A DNA stretch of 64,000 nucleotides from Methylosinus trichosporium OB3b (GCF_002752655.1 NZ_CP023737.1:4054001-4118000); one strand, 5' to 3'; positions 42,082 to 51,704 are shown, counted from the first letter of the stretch. Translations and numbers: made by a program. Notes: generated from the letters alone by a model not told the origin.

Positions 42082-42099
42082 CAGCAAAGATCACGCCAA
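42082..42099 (-). promoter_or_regulatory. Predicted sigma-54 promoter of the OMP-nasT-nasS unit
   Basis: Minus-strand TTGGCGTGATCTTTGCTG has GG and GC ten bases apart, close to TTGGCACG-N4-TTGCT. The predicted start near 42070 gives a leader of about 150 bases containing the hexaloop, antiterminator and terminator. Confidence 0.65.
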
Positions 42100-42677
42100 T
42101 GGCTGGGCCGACAAAACCACCTGCAAAAACAATCGTACAAGGGAGATGAGGAGTCGGCGCCTCGAAGCCTCATGCGAAAGCTCGGGCGCCGGGCGCCTAG
42201 CAAAAGAGCGGATTGCCCATGGACTCGGTTCTTGTCATCGTGAGAGCGTCGCGTTCAGAGCAGCTGCTCTCACGGATGACTTTTTTGCACGGGCGAGTCA
42301 TAATTTCGTCCGTGTCTTCGGCGAAAGCCGGTAGCGACCTCGGCCGCTGTCGCGAGCAGGCCGTGGCGGATTGCCGCATGCGGCGGCCGCGCGCACGGTC
42401 GGCTCTGTCGGAGAAAGCATCCATGGCCGCGCAGATCCAACGGAAACAATATCCGGGATCGGGCCGCCGCGGCGCCTCGCCGAGGTCGCCAGCCCATTTA
42501 CATCGTATCACGATCTGTTAGAAGCATCGTGTAACGATCTAGCTTCTTCTGGAACGCCTCCGCCGCGGCGGGGCTTTACCATGACGACCGAGCGACCGAT
42601 CTCGCATGATCGGCGCAGGGCGGACGCCGCCCCGCGCTTGTTCCAGGGTCGCGCTCGCACAATGAGGAGCCGAAGCA
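42100..42677. other. Intergenic region upstream of the SulP gene
   Basis: About 580 bases between the divergent OMP and SulP units. It contains the palindrome pair at 42502-42538. No supported gene was seen; short readings here lack ribosome sites. Confidence 0.4.
42502..42538. promoter_or_regulatory. Pair of ATCGT-N3-ACGAT palindromes
   Basis: ATCGT-ATC-ACGAT at 42502-42514 and ATCGT-GTA-ACGAT at 42526-42538, 24 bases centre to centre, lie 140-176 bases before the SulP start. The second is also inside an AGAAGC/GCTTCT inverted repeat. They look like paired operator sites for a dimeric regulator. Confidence 0.5.
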
Positions 42678-44357
42678 ATGAACGCGCTTGAACCCGAGCC
42701 CCCGCAAACCGCCCAGCCTCTCGTCGCGCTTCCGAAGACCGGCCTGGCCGGGCTCGTTCAGAACTGGCGCTCCGACCTCTTGTCCGGCTTCCTGGTCTTT
42801 CTGATCGCTCTGCCGTTGTGTCTCGGCATCGCCATGGCCTCGGGCTTTCCGCCACAGGCGGGCATCATCACCGCGATCATCGGTGGCCTCGTGGTGTCGC
42901 GGATCAACGGCTCCTTCGTGACGATCGCCGGCCCCGCGGCGGGGCTCATCGTCGTCATTCTCGCTTCCGTCCAGGAGCTCGGCAAGGGCGACGCGATGGC
43001 GGGCTATCGCTACACGCTCGCCGCCATCGTGTGCGCGAGCGTCATACAGACGCTGATGGGCGTCTTCAAAGCGGGCAAGCTCAGCGCCTTCTTCCCGTCG
43101 TCGGCGGTGCATGGAATGCTCGCGGCGATCGGCATCATCATCATGGCCAAGCAGATCCATGTGATGCTCGGCGTCAAGCCGCAGGCGGACAGCCTGTTCG
43201 GAACGATCGCAGCGATACCGAGCAGCCTCATCGATCCCAATCCGGAGATCGCCGTCGTCGGCGGGTTCGGCCTCGTGACGCTCATCATCTGGTCGGTGAT
43301 CAAGAACCGCTACCTCAAGATGATCCCGGCGCCGCTGGTCGTCGTCCTGGTTGGAATGGCGCTCGGCAAATATTTCGACCTCGATCATCAGCACGTCTAT
43401 CTGTTCCTGCCGCAGACGACCTTCCTGCCGCATCACGAGTTCACGATCGGTCCGAAGTTCCTGGTCTCCATTCCGGAGAATTTCCTCGCGGGCTTCGCCT
43501 TTCCGGACTTCTCGCTGATCCGTCATTCCGAGTTCTGGGTTCAGGTGGTGACGATCTGTCTCGTCGGCAGCCTCGAGAGCCTGCTGAGCGCCGCGGCGGT
43601 CGACAAGCTCGATCCCTTCAAGCGCAGTTCCGATCTCAACCGCGACCTCGCCGCGGTCGGCGTCGGCAATATCATCGCCGGCATGGTCGGCGGATTGCCG
43701 ATGATCGCGGAGATCGTGCGCAGCTCCGCCAATGTGAGCTATGGCGCGCGCACCGGCTGGGCGAATTTTGCGCATGGCGCGTTCCTGCTGATCTTCGTGG
43801 CGCTGTTTCCGCGGCTCATCCATGAGATTCCGCTGGCTTCGCTCGCGGCTCTGCTGGTCTTCACCGGATATCGCCTCGCCTCGCCGAACGAGTTCCGCAA
43901 GACTCTCGAGATCGGCTATGAGCAGCTCGTGGTGTTTCTCATCACCATCGTCGGCGTGCTGGCCACCGATCTGCTGATCGGCGTCGGCATCGGCATCGCG
44001 ACCGAATTCCTCATCCATCTGTGGCGCGGCATTCGCTGGCGCGAGGTGTTCAAGATCGACATCCACATCGAGGAGCGTGAGCCCGGCGTCTATCATGTGC
44101 AGATCGGCGGCGCCGCCTATTTCGTCAACTTCCTGCTTCTGAAGAATGACCTCTCGTCGATCCCGGAAGGCAAGACCGTCGTCATCGATATGTCGGATGC
44201 GGCCACCATCGACCACACGGTGATGGAATATCTGCATCACTATTGTGACGACTATCGGCGAACCGGCGGCCGCGCCTTGCTGTCGGGTCTCGATCAGCAT
44301 GTGCCGGCGTCCAACCATCCGCTCGCTGCCCGCAAGAGAATGGAGCCGGGCCGGTAA
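42678..44357 (+). CDS. SulP-family anion transporter with STAS domain
   Basis: 559 residues. About ten to twelve membrane segments with the SulP block LSGFLVFLIALPLCLGIAMA and a C-terminal STAS domain (about 465-545, KTVVIDMSDAATIDHTVMEY). GAGGAG precedes the ATG by eight bases. Sulfate, bicarbonate or another anion may be the substrate. It lies 80 bases before the complex-I-like genes, on the same strand, suggesting a shared unit; bicarbonate or another anion coupled to ion pumping is a possibility only. Confidence 0.9.
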   Translation: MNALEPEPPQTAQPLVALPKTGLAGLVQNWRSDLLSGFLVFLIALPLCLGIAMASGFPPQAGIITAIIGGLVVSRINGSFVTIAGPAAGLIVVILASVQELGKGDAMAGYRYTLAAIVCASVIQTLMGVFKAGKLSAFFPSSAVHGMLAAIGIIIMAKQIHVMLGVKPQADSLFGTIAAIPSSLIDPNPEIAVVGGFGLVTLIIWSVIKNRYLKMIPAPLVVVLVGMALGKYFDLDHQHVYLFLPQTTFLPHHEFTIGPKFLVSIPENFLAGFAFPDFSLIRHSEFWVQVVTICLVGSLESLLSAAAVDKLDPFKRSSDLNRDLAAVGVGNIIAGMVGGLPMIAEIVRSSANVSYGARTGWANFAHGAFLLIFVALFPRLIHEIPLASLAALLVFTGYRLASPNEFRKTLEIGYEQLVVFLITIVGVLATDLLIGVGIGIATEFLIHLWRGIRWREVFKIDIHIEEREPGVYHVQIGGAAYFVNFLLLKNDLSSIPEGKTVVIDMSDAATIDHTVMEYLHHYCDDYRRTGGRALLSGLDQHVPASNHPLAARKRMEPGR

Positions 44358-44437
44358 TCGAGCTCGAGCAGAACGCGAGATGCGCGCCGGCGTGACGCCG
44401 GCGCGCCGACGAGAGAAAACGGGAAGGTTGGACCGCG

Positions 44438-46441
44438 ATGCAGTTGCTGGTCTTATTGACATCGACACTCGGGCTGTTCGCGACGGGCGCCTATGCGGTC
44501 GTCGCCCGCGCGCGGACGGACATTGGCGCTCGCGTCTATCGAATATCCGCGGCGCTGTGCTTCGTCTCTTTTCTCACGGCGGTCTCGGCGCTCACCGCCG
44601 AGCCGCAGCTCGCATCTGCGCCGCTCGGCCTGCCCTGGATCGGAATGCATTTCCGGCTCGATTCGCTGAGCGCCTTCTTCGTCGCGATCATCGATCTCGG
44701 CGGCGTCGCGGCCAGCGTCTATGCGATCGGATATGGCGCGCACGAAAAGGAGCCGGCGCGGGTGCTGCCGTTTTTCTGCGCCTTTCTCGCGGCGATGAAT
44801 GCGGTGCTCCTGGCCGATGACGCATTCGTCTTTCTGGTCGCCTGGGAGCTCATGTCGCTCACCTCCTGGGCGCTCGTGCTCGCGCATCATGAAGCGGAGG
44901 AGAATCGCAGCGCGAGCTTCATCTATCTGGTGATGGCGAGCTTCGGGACGCTGGCTCTGCTGATGGCCTTCGGTCTGCTCGCCGGATCGGTCGGCGGCTA
45001 TGAGTTCTCCACCATTCGCACGGCGACGCATGCGCCTTGGATCGCCGGCGTCGCTCTGGCGCTGATGATCCTCGGCGCGGGCTCGAAGGCCGGCCTCGCG
45101 CCTCTGCATGTGTGGCTCCCGCTCGCGCATCCCGCGGCGCCGAGCCATGTCTCCGCTCTCATGAGCGGCGTGATGACCAAAGTGGCGATCTACGGCTTCA
45201 TTCGCGTCGTGTTCGATCTTCTCGGCCCGCCGGCCTATTGGTGGAGCATTCCCTTGCTCGTGCTCGGCGCGGCCTCGGCCGTGCTCGGCGTGCTCTATCT
45301 CACGGTCGAGAGCGATCTCAAGAAGCTGCTCGCCTACAGCACGATCGAGAACATCGGCATCGTCTTCGTCGCGCTCGGCCTCGCGCTGGCGTTCAAGTCG
45401 CAAGGCGTTCCGCTGGTGGCGGCGCTCGCCTTCACGGCGGCGCTCTATCACGCCCTGAACCATTCCTTGTTCAAGAGCCTGCTGTTCTTCGTCGCCGGCG
45501 CGGTGCAAGGCGCGACTGGCGAGCGCAACATCGAGCGCCTCGGCGGTCTCATCCACAAGATGCCGCGCACCGCCTTCGTGGCGCTCGGCGGCGTCATCGC
45601 CATCTCGGCGCTGCCGCCGCTCAACGGCTTCGTGTCGGAATGGCTCGTGTTCCAGTCGATCCTTCTCAGCCCATCGCTGCCGCAGTGGAGCCTCAAGCTC
45701 ATCATCGCGGCCGTGGGCGGAGCGCTCGCGCTCAGCGCGGCCTTGTGCGCCGGCGGCTTCGTCCGCGCCTATGGCGTCGCGTTTCTCGGACGTCCGCGCA
45801 GCGAGCCCGCGACGGCGGCGACCGAAGCCGATGATTGGTCGCTCGGCGCCATGGCGGGGCTGCTGCTGGCCTGCCTGCTGGCCGGATTGCTGCCGAGCCT
45901 CGTGATCAGCGTGATCTCGCCGACGGTCATGTCGGTCATCGGCGCGCAGATGCCGACGCCCGGCGGCATGCCCTTTCTGTCGATCGCCCCGATCGCGGAG
46001 AGCCGCAGCTCCTATAACGGCGTCGTGCTGTTCATCTTCATCGTGTTCTCGGCTCTGCTCGCGGCGCGCGTCGTGCATCGCTTCGGCTCGCACGCATCGA
46101 AGAGGGGCCCCGCCTGGGACTGCGGTTATCCCGACCCCGCGCCGTCGACTCAATATACGGCGAGCAGCTTCAGCCAGCCGATCCGCCGCGTGTTCGCCAA
46201 CGCCGTGTTCCTCGCGCGCGATTTCGTCGACATGCCCGCGCCGGGCGACACCCGGCCGGCGCGATTTACACTGAATATCACCGACCGCGTGATGGAGAAC
46301 ATCTATCGGCCGATCTCCGGAGGAGTGACGTTCTGCTCCACGCAGCTCGACAGATTCCATTCCCTTCCCATCCAGGGATATCTGATGCTCGTCTTCGTCG
46401 CGCTCATCGTTCTGCTTTCGGGGATCGCAATATGGCAATGA
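44438..46441 (+). CDS. hyfB: Hydrogenase-4-like proton-pump subunit HyfB
   Basis: 667 residues, about 16 membrane segments, NuoL/M (MrpA-type) antiporter family. ELMSLTSWALVLAHHEAEEN, GAGSKAGLAPLHVWLPLAHP and KKLLAYSTIENIGIVFVALG carry the conserved Glu, Lys and His of the proton path. It begins a set of six genes in the order B-C-E-F-G-I. Confidence 0.9.
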   Translation: MQLLVLLTSTLGLFATGAYAVVARARTDIGARVYRISAALCFVSFLTAVSALTAEPQLASAPLGLPWIGMHFRLDSLSAFFVAIIDLGGVAASVYAIGYGAHEKEPARVLPFFCAFLAAMNAVLLADDAFVFLVAWELMSLTSWALVLAHHEAEENRSASFIYLVMASFGTLALLMAFGLLAGSVGGYEFSTIRTATHAPWIAGVALALMILGAGSKAGLAPLHVWLPLAHPAAPSHVSALMSGVMTKVAIYGFIRVVFDLLGPPAYWWSIPLLVLGAASAVLGVLYLTVESDLKKLLAYSTIENIGIVFVALGLALAFKSQGVPLVAALAFTAALYHALNHSLFKSLLFFVAGAVQGATGERNIERLGGLIHKMPRTAFVALGGVIAISALPPLNGFVSEWLVFQSILLSPSLPQWSLKLIIAAVGGALALSAALCAGGFVRAYGVAFLGRPRSEPATAATEADDWSLGAMAGLLLACLLAGLLPSLVISVISPTVMSVIGAQMPTPGGMPFLSIAPIAESRSSYNGVVLFIFIVFSALLAARVVHRFGSHASKRGPAWDCGYPDPAPSTQYTASSFSQPIRRVFANAVFLARDFVDMPAPGDTRPARFTLNITDRVMENIYRPISGGVTFCSTQLDRFHSLPIQGYLMLVFVALIVLLSGIAIWQ

Positions 46442-47385
46442 TCCTGGCTCTCGCCGCGCAGGGCCTGCAGATGGCTTTCGTGCTGGCTCTCTCGCCGCTC
46501 CTCATCGGCTTCACACGAAAGGTGAAGGCGCGTCTGCTCCGCCGGCAGGGGCCGCCATTGCTGCAGCCCTATCGCGATCTCGTGAGGCTGATGCGCAAGG
46601 AGGTGATTCTCGCAGAGAACGCATCCTGGCTGTTCCGTGCGGCGCCCTATCTCATTTTCGCGACGACATGGGTCGCGACCGCTCTCACGCCGACCTTCGC
46701 CACGGGCCTCGCCTTCAGCTGGGCGGCCGATCTCATCGTCATCACGGCTCTACTCGGGAGCGCGCGACTGTTTCTCGCGCTCGCCGGAATGGATGTCGGC
46801 ACGAGCTTCGGCGGCATCGGATCGAGCCGCGAGATTATGTTCGCATCCTTCGCCGAGCCGGCGATGCTGATGATCGTCTTCATCGTCTCGCTGATCGCCG
46901 GCTCGACGGAGCTGTCGGTCGTCGCCAATCATATGTTGTCGAGCTCAGAGCTGCCGGTGTCCTTCGCCTTCGCGTTGGTGGCGCTCGGCATTGTCGCGAT
47001 CGCGGAGAATGGTCGTGTCCCCGTCGACAATCCGGCGACCCATCTCGAGCTGACGATGGTCCATGAGGCGATGGTGCTCGAATATTCGGGGCGCCATCTG
47101 GCCGTGGTCGAGCTCGCCGCGGCGATGAAGCTGCTGCTCTATGTCTCGCTGACCATCTGCATCTTCTTCCCATGGGGCCTAGCGCCTTATGAGGCCGGCG
47201 TCGGCGCCATGGCGGCGAGCGCGCTCGGCTATGTCGGCAAGGTGGCGGTAGCAGGCTTCTTGCTGGCCCTCTTCGAGGTGTCGACCGCGAAGATGCGGGT
47301 TTTCCGCGTGCCGAACTTCCTCGGCGCCGGCTTGATGCTCGGCCTGCTCGGGCTTCTGCTGCTGTTCGTCTCCCGGAGCCTGTGA
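46432..47385 (+). CDS. hyfC: Hydrogenase-4-like membrane subunit HyfC (NuoH-like)
   Basis: 317 residues, eight or so membrane segments. KARLLRRQGPPLLQPYRDLV and ENGRVPVDNPATHLELTMVH are the NuoH/HyfC signatures that contact the quinone-site side of the peripheral arm. It overlaps the HyfB gene end by ten bases. Confidence 0.92.
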   Translation: MAMILALAAQGLQMAFVLALSPLLIGFTRKVKARLLRRQGPPLLQPYRDLVRLMRKEVILAENASWLFRAAPYLIFATTWVATALTPTFATGLAFSWAADLIVITALLGSARLFLALAGMDVGTSFGGIGSSREIMFASFAEPAMLMIVFIVSLIAGSTELSVVANHMLSSSELPVSFAFALVALGIVAIAENGRVPVDNPATHLELTMVHEAMVLEYSGRHLAVVELAAAMKLLLYVSLTICIFFPWGLAPYEAGVGAMAASALGYVGKVAVAGFLLALFEVSTAKMRVFRVPNFLGAGLMLGLLGLLLLFVSRSL

Positions 47386-48047
47386 TGGATCATCTGGTTT
47401 TCGACGTCTCCCATCTGCTGGCAGGAAGCCTGGTCCTGCTGAGCTTCATGCTGCTCTATCAGGATCGTCTGACAGGCCTCATCAATGTCTTCGCGATTCA
47501 GGCTGTCGTTCTGTCGCTCGCGGTCGGCTGGCAGGCCTATGTCGAGCACGAGCCGCATCTCTATGTCACCGTGGCGATCGCGGTGATCTTCAAGGCGCTG
47601 GTCATTCCGCTCAGCCTCAAGAGGATCGTCGTTCGTCTGCGCATTCACCGCGACATCGAGATTGTCGGCGGCGTCGGCGTCACCATGCTGATCGGCATCG
47701 GCCTCGTGGCTCTGTCGCTCGTCGTGATTCTTCCGGCGACGACCTCGGCGGCGCCGCTCGCGCGCGAGGATGTCGCCTTCGCTCTGTCGGTCGTTCTTCT
47801 CGGCCTGCTGATGATGGTGACGCGGCGCAACGCCGTCAGCCAGGTCATCGGCTTCATGTCGCTCGAGAACGGGCTGATGCTCGCCGCGACGGGCGCCAAA
47901 GGCATGCCCCTCGTCGTCGAGATCAGCGTCGCCTTCTCCATTCTCGTCGCATTCATCGTCATCGGCGTGTTCCTCTTCCGTATTCGCGAACGTTTCGACA
48001 CTGTCGACGTCACGGAGCTGGATCGCGCGCGTGGAGGCTATCGATGA
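47385..48047 (+). CDS. hyfE: Hydrogenase-4-like membrane subunit HyfE
   Basis: 220 residues, about six membrane segments, NuoK-like in its second half (VIGFMSLENGLMLAATGAKG). GGAG lies six bases before the ATG at 47385, which overlaps the HyfC stop (TGATG); a GTG one codon earlier is an alternative. Confidence 0.88.
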   Translation: MDHLVFDVSHLLAGSLVLLSFMLLYQDRLTGLINVFAIQAVVLSLAVGWQAYVEHEPHLYVTVAIAVIFKALVIPLSLKRIVVRLRIHRDIEIVGGVGVTMLIGIGLVALSLVVILPATTSAAPLAREDVAFALSVVLLGLLMMVTRRNAVSQVIGFMSLENGLMLAATGAKGMPLVVEISVAFSILVAFIVIGVFLFRIRERFDTVDVTELDRARGGYR

Positions 48048-49492
48048 GCTTCTTGATCGATCTGGCGCTCGTCTCCTTGCTGCTGACGCCGCTCGGAGCC
48101 GCCGTTTATCTCTCTTTCGTGTCGGACTATCAGCGCGGCGCGCGCATTAATGTCGCGGTCAGCGGAGCAGTGTTCGTCTGCGCGCTCCTGCTGCTCGTCG
48201 CCCGGCCGGAGCCCGGCTCATTCCTCTTCGTCGATGACCTCAACATCGTCTTCGTGGTTCTGTCGACCTTCATCGGCTTCACCACGGCGATGTTCAGCGC
48301 GAGCTACATCTCGCATGAGATCGAGTCCGGGAAGCTGACGCCTCCCTTCGTGCGATTCTATCATGCGATGTATCAGTCACTGATGTTCGCGATGAATCTC
48401 GGGCTGCTGGCGAATAATATCGGCCTCATGTGGGTCGCCGTCGAGCTGGCGACGCTGACGACAGTCCTGATGGTCGGCACCTATCGCACGCATGAGGCGC
48501 TCGAAGCGGCGTGGAAATATTTCATCCTCGGCAGCGTCGGCATCGCGCTCGCGCTGTTCGGCACCATCTTCGTCTACATGTCGGCCGAGCCGGTGATCGG
48601 CGAAGGCTATAATGCGATGGTCTGGACCTCGCTGTTGCAGCACGCCGCCGAGTTCAATCCGCATCTTCTCAATGTCGCCTTCGTGTTTCTCATGCTCGGC
48701 TATGGGACGAAGGTCGGCTTGGCGCCGATGCACGCCTGGCTGCCGGATGCGCATGCCGAAGGTCCGACGCCGATCTCGGCGGTGCTGTCGGGCCTTCTGC
48801 TCAATGTCGCGCTCTATGCGGTGCTGCGATACAAAATGCTGCTCTCGGCCAATCCCACCGCGATCGCGCCGGGAACGCTGATGATCGCGCTCGGCCTCGG
48901 ATCGCTGATCTTCGCCGGCTTCTCTCTTTACTCCCGCAACGATGTGAAGCGGCTGTTCGCCTATTCCTCGATCGAGCACATGGGCATCATCACTTTCGCC
49001 TTCGGCATGGGCGGCCCGCTCGCCAATTTCGCCGGACTGCTGCATATGGCGATGCACAGCCTGACGAAATCCGCGATCTTCTTCGCCGTGGGTCACATCG
49101 CGCAGGTCAAGGGAACGCAGAAGATCGCCGATATTCGCGGCTTGACCGCCAGTCATCCGCTGCTCGGCTGGGGGCTCGTCGTCGGCGTCGTCGCCATCGC
49201 CGGGCTGCCGCCGCTCGGCGTGTTCATGAGCGAGTTTCTCGTCGTCACCTCGACCTTCGCGCGCGAGCCGCTGCTCGCCATTCCGCTCGTCTTCGGGCTG
49301 CTTCTGTCGTTCGGCGCGTTGCTGTTGCGTTTGACCGGGCTCGCCTTCGGCCCGCCCAGTGAGAGCGTCGGCGAGGTGCGCGCCTCGTTTCTGCCGCTGG
49401 TCCTGCATCTGACCCTGGTCCTCATCGCCGGTCTCTATCTTCCGCCGCGAATCGTCGACTGGTTTCAGAATGTGGCGCGTCTCCTCGGCTAG
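48044..49492 (+). CDS. hyfF: Hydrogenase-4-like proton-pump subunit HyfF
   Basis: 482 residues, about 14 membrane segments, NuoN/M type. GYGTKVGLAPMHAWLPDAHA and KRLFAYSSIEHMGIITFAFG hold the conserved Lys and His. The ATG overlaps the HyfE stop (ATGA). No hyfD is present, so the complex has two large antiporter-type subunits. Confidence 0.9.
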   Translation: MSFLIDLALVSLLLTPLGAAVYLSFVSDYQRGARINVAVSGAVFVCALLLLVARPEPGSFLFVDDLNIVFVVLSTFIGFTTAMFSASYISHEIESGKLTPPFVRFYHAMYQSLMFAMNLGLLANNIGLMWVAVELATLTTVLMVGTYRTHEALEAAWKYFILGSVGIALALFGTIFVYMSAEPVIGEGYNAMVWTSLLQHAAEFNPHLLNVAFVFLMLGYGTKVGLAPMHAWLPDAHAEGPTPISAVLSGLLLNVALYAVLRYKMLLSANPTAIAPGTLMIALGLGSLIFAGFSLYSRNDVKRLFAYSSIEHMGIITFAFGMGGPLANFAGLLHMAMHSLTKSAIFFAVGHIAQVKGTQKIADIRGLTASHPLLGWGLVVGVVAIAGLPPLGVFMSEFLVVTSTFAREPLLAIPLVFGLLLSFGALLLRLTGLAFGPPSESVGEVRASFLPLVLHLTLVLIAGLYLPPRIVDWFQNVARLLG

Positions 49493-49510
49493 TCTTGAAG
49501 GAATGCTTCG

Positions 49511-51046
49511 ATGGCGCTTGAAACCACAGAGCTGAAAGAGAGCATGTTCAGAGGCGATCCTGTCGCTCATGCGCGCGGCTGGCCGCGCCATGTCGTCGAC
49601 CGCGCGACATGGCTCGAGATCGTCGTCGGGCTCGCGGAAGGGCAGGGGGATTTGCTCGGCCTCTGGTCGGACGGCGAGGCCGTGCATATGGCGGTGATGG
49701 AGCGGGCCGCCCGCGGGTTCGCGATCGTCACGCTCGAATGTCCCGACAAGAGCTATCCGTCGGTCGGTCGCCTGCATCCGCCGGCGTTGCGGCTGGAGCG
49801 GGCCATTCGCGACATCTATGGCGTCGAGGCGGAGGAGAGCCCCGATGCGCGGCGCTGGCTCGATCACGGACGATGGGGCGTGCGGCGGCCGGGCGCGGCG
49901 GCTCCGAGCACTGATGCGCCCAATATGGCCGACTCCTATGAGTTTCTCCCTGTGGAGGGCGCGGGGCTCCATCAAATTCCGGTCGGGCCGGTCCATGCCG
50001 GCATCATCGAGCCGGGCCATTTCCGTTTCACCGCCAATGGCGAATTGGTGGTGCGGCTCGAGGAGCGTCTCGGCTACACGCATAAGGGCGTCGAGACGCT
50101 GATGGCGGGCGCGACGCTGGCGCGCGGCGCGCGCCTCGCGGGACGCGTGTCCGGCGACAGCACGGTCGCCTATGCGATCGCCTTCGCCGGCGCGGTGGAG
50201 AGCGCGCTCGAGATGAAGGTTCCGCGTCGGGCGGTCTATCTTCGCGCGCTGATGGCGGAGCTCGAACGGCTCGCCAATCACTTCGGCGATATCGGCGCCA
50301 TCTGCAACGACGCCGCTTTCGCTCTCATGAACGCGCATTGCGGCGTCGTCCGCGAGCGTTTCTTGCGCGCTAATCGCCAGTGCTTCGGTCATCGGCTGTT
50401 GATGGATCGCGTGACCATCGGCGGAGTGACGGCGGATGTGACGCCGGGCGCGCAAAATCAGCTGCGCAAGCTGGTCGAGGAGACGAAGGCGCTCGTGCCG
50501 CGGTTGATCGAGCTGTTCGGCGATACAACGTCGCTGCAGGATCGCACGGTCGGCACGGGACATGCGTCGAGCGAGCTGGTGAGCAAATTCGGTTGCGGAG
50601 GCGTTGTCGGACGAGCCTCGGGCCGCGCTTTCGACGCTCGGCGTACGCCCGGCTATGCGCCCTATGAGGAACTGTCCTTCACGCTCGGCGCATCGACCGA
50701 AGGCGACGTCGACGCGCGCGTTTGGGTGCGGTTCGACGAGGTGCGATCGTCGCTGAGCCTCGTCGAGCAGATTCTCGATATTCTGCCGGGGGGAGAGTGG
50801 AAGAACGAGGCGGTCCCCGCGCCGGGCGCCATGCGCGAAGGCGTGGCGCTCGTCGAAGGATTTCGCGGCGACATACTGGCCTGGGTGAGGATCGGCGCCG
50901 ACGGGATGCTGGAGCGTTGTCAGCTGCGCGATCCGTCCTGGTTTCAATGGCCGCTGCTGGAAGCGGCGATCGAGCGCAACATCGTGGCGGACTTTCCGCT
51001 GCTCAACAAATCCTTCAACTGTTCCTATTCCGGAACCGATCTCTAG
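49511..51046 (+). CDS. Hydrogenase-like large subunit without nickel ligands (Ehr-type)
   Basis: 511 residues. Residues about 1-150 are NuoC-like; residues from about 157 are NuoD/HyfG-like (GPVHAGIIEPGHFRF, RLGYTHKGVETLMAG, RVSGDSTVAYAIA). The N-terminal Ni motif RxCGxC is replaced by GRVSGDS without cysteine. The C-terminal DPCxxC is replaced by NKSFNCSYSG with a single cysteine. So it cannot hold the NiFe centre, as in energy-converting hydrogenase-related (Ehr) complexes and complex I. Substrate unknown; formate- or ferredoxin-linked electron input is a guess. Confidence 0.88.
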   Translation: MALETTELKESMFRGDPVAHARGWPRHVVDRATWLEIVVGLAEGQGDLLGLWSDGEAVHMAVMERAARGFAIVTLECPDKSYPSVGRLHPPALRLERAIRDIYGVEAEESPDARRWLDHGRWGVRRPGAAAPSTDAPNMADSYEFLPVEGAGLHQIPVGPVHAGIIEPGHFRFTANGELVVRLEERLGYTHKGVETLMAGATLARGARLAGRVSGDSTVAYAIAFAGAVESALEMKVPRRAVYLRALMAELERLANHFGDIGAICNDAAFALMNAHCGVVRERFLRANRQCFGHRLLMDRVTIGGVTADVTPGAQNQLRKLVEETKALVPRLIELFGDTTSLQDRTVGTGHASSELVSKFGCGGVVGRASGRAFDARRTPGYAPYEELSFTLGASTEGDVDARVWVRFDEVRSSLSLVEQILDILPGGEWKNEAVPAPGAMREGVALVEGFRGDILAWVRIGADGMLERCQLRDPSWFQWPLLEAAIERNIVADFPLLNKSFNCSYSGTDL

Positions 51047-51057
51047 AGGGCCGCACG

Positions 51058-51567
51058 ATGCTGAAGTTTCTGCTCCAGGGACTCGCGCTGTCCAGCCTGA
51101 CCGAACGCGCTCCTCCGCCTGCCGACGATGCGATGGCCGAGCTCGCGTCGAGGCTCGAGTCCGCGTCGCGTCGCAAGCTCGGCCGCAGCCTGTCGATCCG
51201 CGAGGTGGATGCGGGATCGTGCAACGCGTGCGAGCTCGAGATCCATGCGTTGAACAATGCTTTCTACGATCTCGAGCGGTTCGGCCTGCGCTTCGTCGCG
51301 TCGCCGCGACACGCGGATGTGCTGCTCGTCACCGGGCCGATGACGAAGAACATGCGTGAGGCGGTCGAGCGCACCTATGCCGCGACGCCGGACCCGAAAT
51401 GGGTTGTCGCTGTCGGAGATTGCGCGTGCAGCGGCGGACTCTATGCGGAGAGCTACGCCTGTGAAGGCGGCGTCGACAAGGTGATCCCCGTGGATCTGCA
51501 TATTCGTGGTTGCCCGCCGGAGCCCGTCGCACTGCTCGAAGGGCTGATCGCCCTCGTCGAGGCCTGA
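51058..51567 (+). CDS. hyfI: NuoB/HyfI-like iron-sulfur subunit
   Basis: 169 residues. Ligands for the proximal [4Fe-4S] cluster are visible: C55 and C58 (GSCNACELE), C122 and/or C124 (GDCACSGG) and C152 (RGCPPEP). It is the last gene of the complex, 11 bases after the large subunit. No HyfA/H-type ferredoxin subunit is encoded, so the electron donor is open. Confidence 0.9.
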   Translation: MLKFLLQGLALSSLTERAPPPADDAMAELASRLESASRRKLGRSLSIREVDAGSCNACELEIHALNNAFYDLERFGLRFVASPRHADVLLVTGPMTKNMREAVERTYAATPDPKWVVAVGDCACSGGLYAESYACEGGVDKVIPVDLHIRGCPPEPVALLEGLIALVEA

Positions 51568-51704
51568 CGCTTCGGCGACGAATCGTCCAATGACTATTGC
51601 GTGGGCGATCCGTCCACGCGCCGATTTCGACGACGCTCGAGAGCCAAGACGCTCGAGCGAATGCATCGCGCCGCCTTGTTCGTCGTCGAGAAGAGGAGAG
51701 TAGG

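Noticed and set aside
48377..50947. Minus-strand reading of 856 codons opposite hyfF and the large subunit
   Set aside because: It is a mirror of recognised proteins, rich in Arg, His and Asp, with no family features or ribosome site.
49511..51046. True NiFe hydrogenase or formate hydrogenlyase large subunit
   Set aside because: The cysteine motifs that bind nickel are missing at both ends, so hydrogen chemistry is unlikely.
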